64,000 bases of DNA from Chaenocephalus aceratus (taxonomy: Eukaryota; Chordata; Actinopteri; Perciformes; Channichthyidae). Within the stretch, counting starts at the first letter, position 1. Each line of letters opens with the position of its first letter. Shown here piece by piece: positions 1-13,139 of the stretch. Position numbers and translations under genes: made by a program. The notes beneath the pieces are model-generated. The model had not been told where the DNA came from, made no database searches, and worked only from the letters and a program-made list of their open reading frames with translations. The stretch covers positions 9,777,456-9,841,455 of the forward strand of contig CM043792.1 in NCBI GenBank assembly GCA_023974075.1, in the 5' to 3' direction.

Positions 1-366
1 GACCTGATCCACTACTACACCCCCTCCCGCAGCCTTCGTTCATCAGAAGCGAAACTCCTCTCTATCCCCACTTGAACCAAGCTCCGAACCTGGGGGGACA
101 GAGCCTTCTCCATCGCTGCCCCCACCCTCTGGAACTCCCTTCCACAACACATCAGAGACTGCACCGACCTCACCACTTTGAAAACACTGACCAAAACACA
201 CCTCTTCAGACTGGCTTTTAATTTGTGAATTATGCTGTGTTACTTTTTATATTTTGTATTCTCTTCTTTATTCTATTTTATCATGTTTTATCAAACCCCT
301 GTAGAGCGTCTTTGAGCACCTGGAAAAGCGCTTTGAAATAAAATGTTATTATTATTATTATTATTA
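1..366 (+). mobile_element. 3' end of an L2-like LINE (cut by window edge)
   Basis: The first 228 bases read as the C-terminal end of a LINE ORF2 protein, with the usual pattern of a WNSLP-type motif, then a run ending in THLFRLAF and a stop at 226-228. An in-frame TGA at 73-75, where an Arg codon would be expected, shows the copy is dead. A short 3' UTR follows, with an AAGCGCTTTGAAATAAA-type end and a (TTA)n tail at about 344-366, which is typical of L2-clade LINEs in fish. The 5' part lies outside the window. The same protein tail occurs in the two LINEs near 59 and 60.5 kb. Clade assignment is from memory of the motif and tail type. Confidence 0.75.
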
Positions 367-424
367 CACTCAATTTAAGAAACCACTTTGTTTTATACTG
401 TAAATATAGAAAAACCTAAAATAT

Positions 425-697
425 GAAGCATTTTCATTGTGGGTTATACAAGAAATAATTGATTATATTTGATTATAACTAACTTTCGTTTGAATTATTC
501 AACCTGATATGGAGATCTCAACACCCTCTTTTTAAAACACAAAGTTATCAAAACAGCAACAAATAAAATTGTAAACATACATATTCAAAAACCATCAAGA
601 AGCATTTCCATTATGGGTTATACAAGAATATGATTGATCATATTTGATTATAATTAACTTCCGTTTGAAGTATTCACTTGATATGGAGATCTCAACA
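425..697. repeat. Direct duplication of a ~100-bp AT-rich unit
   Basis: Positions 425-522 and 599-697 are diverged copies of the same sequence in the same orientation. Both run from a GAAGCATTT-type start through GGGTTATACAAGAA to TGATATGGAGATCTCAACA, with the starts 174 bp apart. No coding potential is visible. This may be a local tandem duplication or part of an unrecognised repeat. Confidence 0.7.
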
Positions 698-781
698 ATA
701 CACTGTTAAGATTACACCAAGTTGTATTCTGTACATGCTTAAGAGATATATCCCAGCCTCCATTTTCAATACCGACTTTCT

Positions 782-966
782 GCACACACACACCACACAC
801 ACACACACACACACCACACCACACCCACACACACACACACACAACACACACACACACACCACACACACACACACACACCCACACACACACACACACACAC
901 CACCACACACACCCACACACCACACACACACACCACCACACACACCCACACACACACACACACACA
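782..966. repeat. (CA)n microsatellite, interrupted
   Basis: About 185 bp of CA dinucleotides with CCACAC and ACACCC interruptions. The long open frames read here on both strands (Thr-His or Val-Cys repeats) are artefacts of the repeat. Confidence 0.97.
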
Positions 967-1200
967 GGGGACATTACATTGACTTACATGCAATTCCTGG
1001 AGACTTATCCTAACCTTAACCATAACCAACACATGCCTAACCCTTACCCTTAACCTTACCCTTACCCTAAACCTAACCAAGTCTTCACCCTAAAATTAAT
1101 TATTCTCCTCATGGGGACCTCCAATTTGTCCCCATAAGGGAGGTGAGTCCCCACACGTGACTGTGTAAACAGATTTAGGTCCCCACAAGTATAGTAATGA
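967..1200. repeat. Telomere-like CCCTAA-rich block between microsatellites
   Basis: A unique-looking stretch begins GGGGACATTACATTGACT and passes into degenerate CCCTAA/CCCTTA/CCTTAACC units at about 1007-1080. It then continues with GGGGACCTCC and GTCCCCA-containing sequence up to 1200. It is flanked on both sides by CA-type repeats. From memory, similar blocks are dispersed in fish genomes next to CA repeats. It is either a dispersed repeat that carries the microsatellites or an interstitial telomere-like array. Confidence 0.5.
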
Positions 1201-1205
1201 TAGGC

Positions 1206-1207
1206 CA

Positions 1208-1294
<87 letters not shown>

Positions 1295-1325
1295 CACGCA
1301 CGCACGCACGCACGCACGCACGCAC
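1206..1325. repeat. (ACGC)n tetranucleotide microsatellite
   Basis: About 120 bp of ACGC units with one interruption near 1293. It runs directly into the following CA repeat. Confidence 0.97.
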
Positions 1326-1387
1326 CCACACACACACACACACAACACACACACCACACCACACACACACACACACACCCACACACA

Positions 1388-1437
<50 letters not shown>
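1326..1437. repeat. (CA)n microsatellite
   Basis: CA repeat with a few CC and AA interruptions, continuous with the ACGC array before it. Confidence 0.97.
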
Positions 1438-1439
<2 letters not shown>

Positions 1440-3579
1440 CCTCTCTATCTCTCACTCCATCTCACTCCATCTCTCTTCCTCTTTTTCTCATTGGAAAGGG
1501 GGAATCGGTGGGGTGGAATGATCGTGTTAGGGGGTTCACAGAAGACTGACTGTTTATTATTGTCTTCGGCCCACTTAACTCTGACAGTAACAGAATGAGA
1601 TGGGGAGAGAAGCGAGTGCCATTAATCACGGTGTCGGAAGGGCCTGAGCCGAGCCCAGACGCATCCATATCGCATGTGCCTGGAGAGGAAGGCAAAGTGA
1701 TTTTCAGGCCAGCCGGCCTTGCCGCAGCACAGCCTCCAGGTCCAGCCTGCCGGCGTTTGAGGAGTGCAGGGGGGGAAGAAGTGGGCGGATTTTTACTCAA
1801 TCTTCTTCAAATGTTCTGAGACATTGCAACCCTTGCTACCAGAAAAACTAAACATGGATCAGTACTATTTAAAAAATGTCTCCTGCAGGAGTATCACCGA
1901 AAGAGCAAAGTCATTAACTTTTATTTTTGAACTAATCGCAGCAGCAACACAAGATTAACAGGATTAGATGTGGGTGTGGGCACGCTGAAGTGATATATTT
2001 GAAAAGTTTATGTGACAAGTGGCGAAATTAGCATACGGTCGCCGAAAAGTGCACTCAGCTCAGACGTCAGTGGCAGTCTGTCAGGCGTCAGTCTGTGTGA
2101 GCCGGCCCATCATGCAGGGCCATGTGAAGCCTTGGAGCCCGGCTGATTGACAGCTGTGTCTCTTAAGTCTCCCCCTCCACAGCAACACCAGCCGCACACC
2201 TTCCTCTGCTATCAGTGACACCCAGATGTGCTATAGCAGCTGTCTCCCAGATTATTCCTCCGCGTCTCCGAGCCGCCATCTACATAGACAGCCGTCTAAA
2301 TATTTAATCGTGCCAGAAGGCGCTGCTGCACCGCTACACTTTAGCCGGGGAAACGCAGGAAAAGATAGAAAGTAGTGAGAAATTAAAGGAGAAAAAGTCT
2401 GGGGGAAGGTGAAAGGCTGGCGGGGGTCAGCGCTGGGCTGGGCTGAGTTACAGGTAAAAACTCAAGATGACAGTATATGCCACAATTGTTTGGACAAATG
2501 ACAGCGCTGCAGGAATAGATGACAGGCTGCTTTTTGGATATACCCTGAGGACAACCTCGCCTGACATCAAATGTCTAACAAGCCAGACAAGACCATTCCG
2601 ATTTCCTGCCGTACCTTCAGGGAGAGACACAGGACTCCTCGAATGTGACATTGCTAACCATGATGCAAACATTACATTGTATTTATACTGTATGTTTGTC
2701 TAGCTATTCTGTGGCTTTTGCATGTTCATCCGAGTGTGTCATCACTGACAGCTGATCAGAATACACACAGCGCCTGAGGTACTTTCTGTAATTTTGACTT
2801 TTTTTTTTTTTTTTATTTATTTTAAAGCCTTGGCTCATTCCCAAGCAACAGATTGCTGCTGTCGCTGGAGTTGCGCCTCACAGATGGAGCAGCATCACTT
2901 CCTGAGGAGCCTGACAGGATCATCCCCTCATTCGCTTGCAGTCAATTAAGCCTGTTAGTTTTGACAACCACGGGCAAAATAACAGCCGTCACTGTCTGTG
3001 AGGAAAATATTGTGACCAAACAAAAAAAGCCACTTGTTTACTGCTGACTTTACAGAGAAAGGGCTGCCGGCTGCATGGAGCCACAGCAGGCGCTCAGGCA
3101 GACATGACGGAGAGCGACTGCTGAACCTCAACAACAGTCCGGGTTTAATTTGAAAACATAAAGCACCCTGGGAGATTTAATGAATTTCTAAATGAGGACT
3201 AATCATGACCTTGATCGATTCTGATGGCATATTCCGTCCATCTGTCCCTCCTTTCTTACCCAGCCAAGATTAGTTCCCGCCTATCTCGTACACGTGTTTC
3301 ATTATTACGTGTGATATAGGTCATTTGAGTTGCTCATAAAAAACCTCTGATTCCTCATAACCCAAAATGATTTCTGAAGTAAATAATACAATAGAGGCAA
3401 AATGAAACAACATAGAAATACTTGGCGCGCCACCCACAGAGGAGAGCCGGAGCCTCCATCTTTGAACCTATTGGAAGGAGAGTGAAACTGTTTGATTAGG
3501 ACATGTAGGTAGGTATCTGTGGGCGATGGACCGAAAATACTTGGCATCTGCTTGCAAGTCTCAACACCCGAGGTGAGGG
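1438..3579. other. Non-coding stretch, no gene recognised
   Basis: Short frames only, none resembling a known protein. The part from about 2040 to 2420 is locally G+C-richer and of mixed composition, and could hold conserved non-coding sequence. That is only an impression. A T tract lies at about 2799-2814. Confidence 0.4.
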
Positions 3580-3730
3580 ACACACACGCACACGCACACG
3601 CACGCACGCACACACACACACCACACACACACACACACCACAACAACACACCACAACACACCACACACACACACACACACACCCACCACACCACACACAC
3701 ACACCACACACCACACACACACACACACAC
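3580..3730. repeat. (CA)n microsatellite, interrupted
   Basis: CA repeat with ACGC units at its left end and CCACAC/CAACAA interruptions. Open frames across it are artefacts. Confidence 0.96.
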
Positions 3731-4454
3731 TTTTCCCTGGCTGAGCTCGGCTTTACCCTGGGCATCATTACAGACACTACACATTCCTCCTTTGAAGGGT
3801 TATCAAGGCTCCTCATTAAAGATGTCCCTGGCTTTCTTAGTGATGTGGGCCTCCACAGGGCGTAATATACCCCCTTTAATTAGTTTGCAAACTCATTAGT
3901 GTGTGCCGGGCAATTAAATGTCCTTCCTTCAGAATAGTTTACAACAGGACAAAGGGATCCCAGGGGCTGTCAAGGAAGTAGGGCTTATAGCCGAGACAAC
4001 TGTCCCTCATGTACGGGACCGTTATTAGGGAGCTGCGGCCCCTCAATCAGTCCTCTTCCACTCTGCTGAGGGACAGGCTGCTCCTATGTATTGACTGCAT
4101 CCATATATGAATAAAACAAACAAAAAAAACTGCCCCTCCTTTATGATCGCTAATGATCAACTACTTTCTGCATAGGTGAGATGGTGTTCCCCCTTGGACG
4201 TTAATTTAAAAGCTAATATAGTTTTTATGTGCATACAACCTGAATAATTACCTGGAGGAAAACACATTTTGAAGGTATGGCAGGAATTTCATGTTGTTTA
4301 TTCAAATGTCTGTCACAAACCTTGCATTACAACCAAAATGTAATCATGAGAAAATGTTCACACACCTTTTATTCATACTTCATGCTAATTAAGTGCACAA
4401 CAATTTCCCACATTTTTCAGATGTGTTAGAATTGGACCAGTCAAATCAATTATT
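3731..4454. other. Non-coding stretch, nothing recognised
   Basis: No convincing coding frame, RNA gene or repeat terminus was seen. Confidence 0.35.
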
Positions 4455-5350
4455 AAAGGGGTCCTATTATGCTTCTTTTTTTTGGGGGGGGGTTCCCTTC
4501 ACTGTAGTGTGTAGGTTTTTGTCTATGTAAATGGTCCGCAAAGAATAACAATCCAAAGTGCAGTTCTTCTCCCACACACTCCCCCCCCCCCACCCAGCCT
4601 GATATGCCTCCATTGGACTCCTTTGTTTACTGCTGTAACATAGTGACATTACTATAGGCGCTTTCACACAGGAGTACTTTTCCCAGGAATAGTTCCGATA
4701 GTTCCTGGGATTTTGCGTTCACACCAAAATGATCTGGAACTAGAACCATTTTTGCGAACCTTTTCACCCCTTTCTAGTCCCTGCTAGAGAGCAGGGACTT
4801 TCCTGGGGAGAAAAAGGTTCCAATTTCTGATGCTGAGCGAATTGCAAACCACGCCCCGTAAAACTCTGAAAAGTTTTTATGAAGCCGCCATTTTATTTGC
4901 TCGCATTAGCATTATTAGAATTAGCCCAACACATCAACGGAGAGAGACTAACTTACGGCAACACTTCTGGCGATGTACTCGGAAGGCTTCAGTAGGGGAC
5001 TCCGGGGACTCAGGCTTCGGGGATTTCGGGTGGCAGTACACGCCGTGAAGTTGTTTGCGGCCTGCCAGTAAACCCAAAGCAGAAGAAGAAGAAAGTGACG
5101 TCAGCGGCTCCCTCAGAGACTTATTCCGGTGTAAACACGATTCACTAGATAGTTCCAGGAAATAAAAGTTCCGGGGAAGAGTTCCAGGAACTATTCCTGG
5201 GAAAAGTACTTGGTGTTAAAGCGCCTTATATAACACTTGGGCTTATTTTGGCTAGCGCTGCAATACAATGTACGTCATAGGATAAGGGCGGGACATCGCT
5301 AAGCAGTTGATTAATCACAACAGAGCCGGGCAGCTAACCAATCAGGGCAG
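4455..5350 (-). mobile_element. hAT-type MITE copy (family M1), split by a nested element
   Basis: The left part (4455-4656) begins AGGGGTCCTATTATGC. The right part (5226-5350) carries the reverse complement of the family core, including GCTAACCAATCAG. Five fuller copies of this M1 family lie elsewhere in the window, and this one is in the opposite orientation to them. It contains a T/G homopolymer run near 4477-4491 and a C tract near 4581-4591. The two halves are separated by the GGCGCTTT element at 4657-5225, so the MITE is the older insertion. Superfamily is inferred from the terminal sequence only. Confidence 0.65.
4657..5225. mobile_element. Non-autonomous DNA transposon with GGCGCTTT inverted termini
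   Basis: The left end reads GGCGCTTTCACACAGGAGTA. The reverse complement of the right end reads GGCGCTTTAACACCAAGTAC. Both continue into a matching CTTTTCCCAGGAATAGTTCC. The 569-bp unit has no transposase frame. Flanks suggest a short target duplication (TAT or TATA), which would fit a PIF/Harbinger-type element, but AT-rich flanks make this ambiguous. It sits inside an older MITE. Confidence 0.7.
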
Positions 5351-7778
5351 ATGGACTCTAGGAAATTTAGTATCCAGTTATTTTCAAAACATATTCAGGT
5401 TCATCATACATTTCAAAGTATGTTGTTCATAGCTTTATATATGTTACAATTCTCTAAATATTATGAGTATGACATTTGTATTATTTTAGCATCATTTTGT
5501 AATGCAGAGATGCAGCATCATAAAGAAAATGTAAGCACACAGTATAAATATAATAAACGTGAAGACAGTGGAGGTAGGAATACTTCAATCTGAAAGGCGC
5601 AAAAAAAATGGGCCTCTATTTTAGATTGTAAAACATATTCATTTCCTTTTATAGATTTATATTTGGTTTATCATCTGAAGTTCACAGCTCTGCTCTCTCT
5701 GATACCGGCTCCGGAGGACCCCAAGGCAGATTCCTGTGCACTGTGACTCTCTATAAATCCAGCCAGCATGAAATCTCAAGGAGCTGACGTTGAGACAAGA
5801 GCCAATCTGCCTGTTTACACCATCTCATCTTACACAGAAGCCTTGGCGTCTGCCGCGCAGAAACCCACCACCCCCAACATGTTTGTAGAAGTATTCATGC
5901 TGAACAAAGTGATTGTATCATCTGGGCCTACTCTTCCATTTGTGCTGCTGCTTCTCCTGAAACCCTTTTTCAAGCTGTGTCACCCCCAACTCAGGCGAAG
6001 TTTGAAATGAAATGGAAGAAGGGAACCATGCAAAGTGGACATATTCTCCAGCCTGCCGTAAAATAACCGGGGGATGGACCATTAGCCATTTGCTGCTACC
6101 GACCGAGCTGCAGATCTCGCATCTGCACAAACAGAAGGTCAAAAGAGACTTAACAAAAGAACAGCACGGGGAGGAAATAATAATGACGAACAGAGAGAGA
6201 GAATCTATTTCATGGACTGTTTTTGCCAGGAAAATAGTCTTAAAACAAAACTGATAGAAGATGGCGATTGTTTTGCTTTATTTAGTCCTAGACCTAGAGG
6301 ATATAATCCCGCTCATTCTCTGACTTTGCTCGCTGACTAAAATGCCAGCTCCACCGCCCTCTCAGCCCACCGTTAGTGAGGAGCAGCCTGGACTAGACAT
6401 GTTCCTCCACTTTTCCAAGGCACAAAACCAGTCAATTTGTCATCCAGTGAAGAGGTGAACCGTTAATTAAAGTGGAGAGCTGCCACCATCAGGGCCCCGG
6501 CTAAATGTCACATGATAAATAACGCAGAAGATCTGAAAGCTCCCTTGGAATTTCCTTCACTCTGGGGGGATAAAAGGCCACACACATTACAGGGTAACTG
6601 CATATCAATATTGTTAAATAGGTTCAATTGTATAAATTGATTAAATGAACCAATCAGCAGCCATGCTTCAGAGACCCTGTTGTTTGAGCAGTGAATGTTG
6701 ACAATGTCCACGTAGGCTGGCTATTAATGGAACCAAAGCAGTGAGAATGTGGCGGTGAGTGACATTATTAAGCAGATGATGGGTTTCTGAGCAGATCATT
6801 CACTGAATGCAATCGATAGCTCTGTGTCTAAATGCTCGGGCATGAATTACACTTCAAGGCATATTGCCCAGGGTGCCATGAAATGCATTGCTATGGGACA
6901 CTATTAGAAACAATGGCTAATTACATCCACGAGAGAATCTGGAATCTTTATTGGTCCTTCACATTTACCGTGAATAAATGGCAGCACGCATGAGACCTAA
7001 TGTAGCCTCGAATATGATCCGTGCATAAATATAGTGCGGCAGGCGGGAGAAAACTGTCTGACTGTTCAATCCAATATTTCCAAAAGCCTGTTGTCTGAAG
7101 TCATTTGTGGAAGCACTGACAACCCCCTATTTGTCTTCCTTCCCCCCCCTTGTCCACACAGCATCAGCGTATATTTTCAAAATTGGTTAATTTCACTCTC
7201 CTTATTATCAGGGAGCTTAATCTTGACCCTTCAAATCTCTAAAATGATCGCCCTGTCTCTTGTCTTCCCTTCCTCTCGGAAACCTCTTGAATGTGCTGTC
7301 AATTCCACTAAATTCCTCTCTCATCTCTCAGCACTTGATCCGCTAATCTCGCCTTTGTGTCAGTCAGAAACTCTTCCTCTGTTACTCATTGCTGAAACAC
7401 AGCCTCACCTCCATCGTTTTCACACCGTCTGTTCCACAGCCCTCAATAACGTCAAATATTTTAAAACCAAAATAAGTCCTGATGTATTCGACAATTTATT
7501 TCAATGCAATATTCACAATGCCCATTCATAAATGTGAAATTTGACTGCCAGAATCATAATTTCATATCAATAATGCAAGTCGTAATAAACTATGGGCAGC
7601 CTCAGAAATATAATTACTGCCACATACATGCACTATATTGTCCTTTTCACTCAATTGAACCCATTATTAAAAGTTTACATTATTCATATGTAATCAGGTT
7701 ACTTTACTGTCCCATATGTACGTAACTACGGTGGCCAACAGGTGCAAACGCATATTGTATTTTCTATAAGAAGATTAT
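5351..7778. other. Non-coding stretch, no gene recognised
   Basis: Small frames occur but none looks like a real exon. The tract at 7034-7531 is open for 165 codons but has no recognisable motif and low coding character. Parts near 5690-5830 and 6380-6560 have balanced composition and might be conserved non-coding DNA. That can only be decided by comparison with other fish. Confidence 0.35.
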
Positions 7779-8499
7779 TTAACCCTTATGTTGTGTTCGG
7801 GTGACCCGTTTCAAGTAAAAATTATATAATATCTACGCTCTAGTTTTTTTTATCAGAACAAGGCTTCATGATATCCTCCACAACAGCTATATAAAACACT
7901 ACAAAACAAATGTTGACAATTCATGCCAAGTCTGAAGGTCTCTAAAACAAAAGTGTATCATTTGGTGTTCGGGTCTGGGGAGACCAGCAGCATTGTGGTT
8001 GGGTGACTCAAGGTCAATTTGGCCCAATCAAGATTCATCTTTGACTTTAGACACCCCCACCCCCCTCCCCCCCCCCCCCCCCCCCCCCCCCCCCTTCATC
8101 CACTGTAACAATAGTTTTCCGCAACATGCACCTGGTCTCCCCTCCCCCGGTGTAATGTGTTTTGGCGGCATAACATTACATTACAACAGGATTGTACGGT
8201 TATGAATGCATAATAACTTAGTTATGATATAGTTAAAACAATATTGGATGAGTCATGTTTTGGTGTTTTGGACTGAGATAAGTCATGGGTCAAAATGCGA
8301 ACACCATGACGGTAACAGCTTTTCACAACACAAGGTTTAAATGACAATCTACGAGATTTTAAATAGTTCTCTCTTCAACATATACGCTCACTAGGGCATG
8401 ATTACTATTTTAATGGTTTTTATGGCAGTATGTTTGAGAAATTCAAAGCATTTGGTTAACGGAGACATTGTGATATTGGTAAAATAGTGCAAGGGTTAA
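7779..8499. mobile_element. piggyBac-type non-autonomous element
   Basis: A 713-bp unit (7783-8495) is bounded exactly by TTAA at 7779-7782 and 8496-8499, the target duplication of the piggyBac superfamily. The left terminus reads CCCTTATGTTGTGTTCGGGT and the reverse complement of the right begins CCCTTGCACTATTTTACC, so the inverted terminus is short. The interior has no transposase frame and contains a poly-C tract at 8053-8094. It is a MITE-like derivative. Confidence 0.75.
8053..8094. repeat. Poly-C tract
   Basis: About 42 bases, nearly all C, inside the piggyBac-type element. Such tracts are length-unstable and hard to assemble. Confidence 0.95.
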
Positions 8500-11400
8500 T
8501 AAGACATATTAACATATTTCAGGCAGGAATTACGTGTCGGACAAAACGTGGTTGAAATAATTTCTTTGTTAAATGAAACACTTTGTTCATAGAGAATGGT
8601 GCTTTTGACACTTGGCTTCCTCTGGCACATGATGTTCTTCCTTATTTCATATTAGACCAGAGAAAGAAGAAAAATACTTAGAAACACTTTTGTTGTGTCT
8701 TAGTGTCTTAATTGAAGGCAGATTAAAATGTCCTAAACCACCTCCTTCTTCTATTTAGATTATTATGTCAAATATCTGATTAGGATCCGAAATCTGATTT
8801 AGAACCTGGTGTATTGTGGGGCATACGCAAACACAAGTTGTAAGAAAGGGAGCACAAATTGAACTATTAAAACTAGTGTCAAAACGATTATAACTTAAAC
8901 AAAAATAAAAAATACAGTAACATTTGACAAAATACAGTATAACAAGCTTAAAGTAGAGAGCTGTGCAGATTTTAAAAGGGTTCTATACAGAACTGCGCAA
9001 CATATTCAGAGGGATGTGCAGGGCTTACAGTATTAACAACAATGTATTCACATGATGTGCATTACTGCATAGTGTTTGTGTGGGGGGTTATATGGGGGTC
9101 AATTTCAGTACGGGTGTTGGGCCTTGTTGATGATATCAGCCATTCCACTCTTACACGCATGTGTTAGTGTGAACATATATGGATATACAGTAAGAGAAAA
9201 ATACAATGTATGTGTGAGGCCCAGAATGAATTCTGGTGTGTGCAGTTCTTCATTATTTTTGTAAACTTTGATCTTCTACATTCTTCCTTATGTATAATGT
9301 ATGTAAAACTCCTCCTCTAATTACTTTGTCTTGCATTGGCAGAAGGTGCTCCCTTCCAATAGCATCCTCATCAACTGATACACATATTGTTAATAATTCA
9401 AGCCTCATTTATGTACTTAATCTACCTAATTTTCTAATCCTCCTAATAATTCATTTGTTCAGTGACTAATTACACTAATTTGTGTCATGTGGAAACAACA
9501 TTGTTTTTTAATTGTGCATGTCTAAAGAATGTTCCAGTCATCCTATTTGTGCTCGGCGCTGGCTGTTTTGGAGCTTTTGGTCACCACGGGGTTTCCGAGT
9601 TGAGTTTTTACTCTTCGACGCCTCTACATCCGCCAGCGATCAGACTTTCCGCCACCGCGCCATATGTGGCATCACAGTTAATTACTCAAGAGGAATTGGC
9701 TGAAGACGGGGCGTAACAGCAGGTGAGGAGCTCCAGCCCAGAGCTAAAACCAACACTAACCGGTCAAGCTCAGCTGCCCGCGCTCCTCTGCTGCCTGAGA
9801 CGCGCAGGATGAGCTCGTTCACGCTGCTTGGCCTTCATTACAGATCAGGGAAGGTGCAATTAGTAGAAGACCCCCTCCCCACCACTAGTTTATAATTACC
9901 TTAAGACACCCACTTAAACAGAGAACCTTATAAATCAGTTCCTGTTGCCTATCGCAGCCCTGGACGCTACATTATGCCAACAGATGTCAGCTGCAGCATG
10001 GACAGGCCCCTGGGTGGCAGTGACAGCCAAAAACACTGCCAGCACTTCTAATGAATAAGAATGGCCTTTAGGTTTTATTTTTTGCCTCAGGTTTATGGCT
10101 ATGTTTCTTTTGAATCAGGAATTTAGAGGAAAAAGAAAAGAGGGCTGACAACAAAAGGTCTATTGAAATGCAACAAATTACAGATTTGTTGATGTCATCC
10201 CCCCAGGTCGGTAGCATTTGTGGTATTTGTGCTGAAATATTATTTTCTAATTTACACATGCAGACTGAAGCAGGGTAGGTAAAGAGAAGAATTTTCTTTC
10301 AAGCTAATTTTCACATTAAAAAAGTGCCTTTTAGGGGGTTTTGGAGGACATTTGAATGGAGGAGTTGACAAAGTGGTGACAGACACATTATTTTCAGAGA
10401 GTATCTTCATTGGATGCCCGTTGCTTCTCGATTATGGGAACGTATTTTGGGGTTGGGGAGAAATGTAACACAAAGCAAACCAGGTTTCATGGAGGCAAAT
10501 CCTCCACAAGACTCTCATAAACAAAGCACAGATTTACTGTAGCATGAGGAGAAGTTGTTGTTTAGCAATAGTTATTCCACAAATCTAAAAAGATCCTTTG
10601 CATTTGAATACTTTGTCCAGGGACTACTTCCTACTTGTCCCAGGTCTTTTGTTTTTGATTGGTTTTCCTTTTGGTTAAAAAACTGTCATATTGTTTAAAT
10701 CATTTAAAAAAAACAGCATGACCATGAACAATTGTTAAATATGATTCTAGATCATTTATTCAGGCAAATAAAACCATTGTTTAATCATTTTATTTTTGAA
10801 TTGTGGGTTGAATTATCTACAGTATGTTTTTTTTTAATACAAAAAAACATTTAAGAATAATACATCAAAAACATATAGAAAGAGATATAACAAAAGAAAA
10901 TAGATAAATACTTTATAAATTAATTAACGAAATAAACATAGAAAGATATACAACTAAAATAAATAAAAAAGAACGAGATTGCGACTGTGAACATAAAGCT
11001 TAACCTTCACCCACCTGGTTAAGTTGGGACAAGAGAGAAACATGATTGGTTGTATGAATGCCACAGAATCATTTCAAGGCCCCTGACAGAGGAGAGTGGT
11101 CGACCTCTCCTGCTCCTGAAGGTTTAAACCTACTGAAAGCTGCTCCTGTGCAGATCACCCTTAACCTAATGTTTCTCCTGTTCCATGGAAATATATTGCC
11201 GGAGTACCTGCAGCAATGGAATAAAACCCACTAGACTGTGTGGAAAATCAACAACGCTATAACGAAGAATATCTCTCTCTAAAAATAAACCGAATGAATC
11301 TCAGAGGTTTAATGAACAGAGTTTCTGCGGAGGGAATTTATCTTATTGGAAAGATGAATACACTTTCAGGGGAGGCATTCGGAGAAGAAATAAATGTCTT

Positions 11401-13139
11401 TTCAAACAGTAAAGAGGCTCCGTATCTCCATTTGGAGAAATCCATTTGGAAAAGAAGTGCTTTGGTGTCTCATTTTAAAGTCCCAACACAAGAAGCGCAT
11501 GAGGGTAAAAATGGAACAATGCCTGCATAAAGCATTGCCTCGCACGTTTAAGTGCTGCACAGTAGCAGCTCAGTTCAATAAGGCCAGCTATATCTAACAG
11601 TATGTTAAACGCATTCCATTTCTCCTGGGCAGACATGTAACATAAATAAACTCCAGTTCTTTGTCTTATAGACATTTGGAAATAACAACATCCAGGCAGT
11701 GAAAAAGCAAGCAGAACATTGATGCAATGAATTTACCTTAAGGAATAGTTGTGCTTTGCAGTGGACTTTTATGAGATACATATCCATAGTTATTACACGG
11801 CAAGAGCACAACAGAAGGAAAGAGGAAGACAGAGCACTTGACGTCAGAGAAGAAGACAGACAGGAAGTAGACACTAAAGGGAACACGGTATGGACTCTGG
11901 CTGCATTTAAAGACTGTTTCATGGTAAGACAATCTGAACAGACTTGGACACTTACAGAAAACCTCAGTGCTGCCGTCCTTTTAAGTTACGTTGCTGTTGC
12001 TGCAGTTCCAGCCTTTAGTATGTATAGCTGAACTGACTTTTTGTATCCAAGCAATAGCAATACGATAATTTTTTTGGGTCGTTTTCCTGAGAATGTGGCC
12101 ATGTAATAAGCTCGATAATGGCGTTGTTACACTGCACTTACTCATTCTATATACCTATTTGTTATTATGTTGTACTTCCTCATGTTTCCTTGTGCAAATT
12201 CCCCATGACTTGAACTCACCTTATGAACTACAGTAGATGGCAGTTGGCCAGTGTTATCCTTATAGCCTACTGTTGAAGCAGATCGAGGTGGAGCTCATTT
12301 TAACCCATATTTCTTATAGCCAAGATTTTACATAATCCTATGTTAGTAGCTACGGTAACTAAGGTAAATTGTGCTTGACAGGCCAGCTAATACACGTAAC
12401 TCAATTCAAATGAATGTAACAACTATGTGTATATACATTTTTCGTTGTACACGCACATGTCTGGAAAAACCTAATTTAATTACACTTTCCTGTCATTGAA
12501 GGAATAAAAACCCCAACAGCGCGGAGAGAATGTCATCCTGTCATTCGGATAAAGTCTGAATTTCACCGTCGTGCCCCGACGCATTCCTGATTCTGACACT
12601 TTTTTTCTTTTCTTTGAGAGGCTGCGACTGAGATTGCTTTCAAAACTGCTGCTATTCTCCCCGAAAGTAATGACACAGAGAGACATAAACAGAGAGTGTT
12701 TTCTATTCATGGTCTAACCTGCCCATGGCTTTTATTTGACCTTGACGGCAAATATCACAAAGATAAGAAATTATTCACCACTGGAATGTCTGGTCAGCTC
12801 AGTTCAGTGGCTGAGTGAACGCCAACTCAAACATTCACTTTGTGTCAATATGCTGGGTGTTTTCACTTTGGTTTATAAGATAGGAGGATTTAAGTGGTTT
12901 TGGTTTTACTTTAACTTACAGTCCTAAATTCATTATGTATACGGCCAATTTATATACTCGTATTTCATTTCCATTCTAATGTTTATTGATAAATGGAGAT
13001 TATATTGGACCTGCAGTAATATTGGGCCTGGTAATGGACATGACACTGCAAAAGCACTTTAAATACTCGATGCTGTATTTTCTGTATTTAATTAAGCTGT
13101 CATCTTCTGATATATGTTCATGTGCATTGCCAACATTAC
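8500..13139. other. Long non-coding stretch, no gene recognised
   Basis: No exon-like frame, RNA gene or clear repeat boundary was found. An A+T-rich part lies at about 10675-10990. Mixed-composition parts near 9430-9860 and 9890-10070 are possible conserved non-coding sequence, unproven. A C-poor purine-rich patch near 11810-11880 is open on the plus strand but has no recognisable domain. Confidence 0.35.

Noticed and set aside
678..1598. Long open frames of Thr-His, Val-Cys and Ala-Arg repeats on both strands
   Set aside because: They are translations of CA and ACGC microsatellites.
7034..7531. 165-codon plus-strand frame
   Set aside because: No recognisable domain, no splice partners, and composition like its surroundings.
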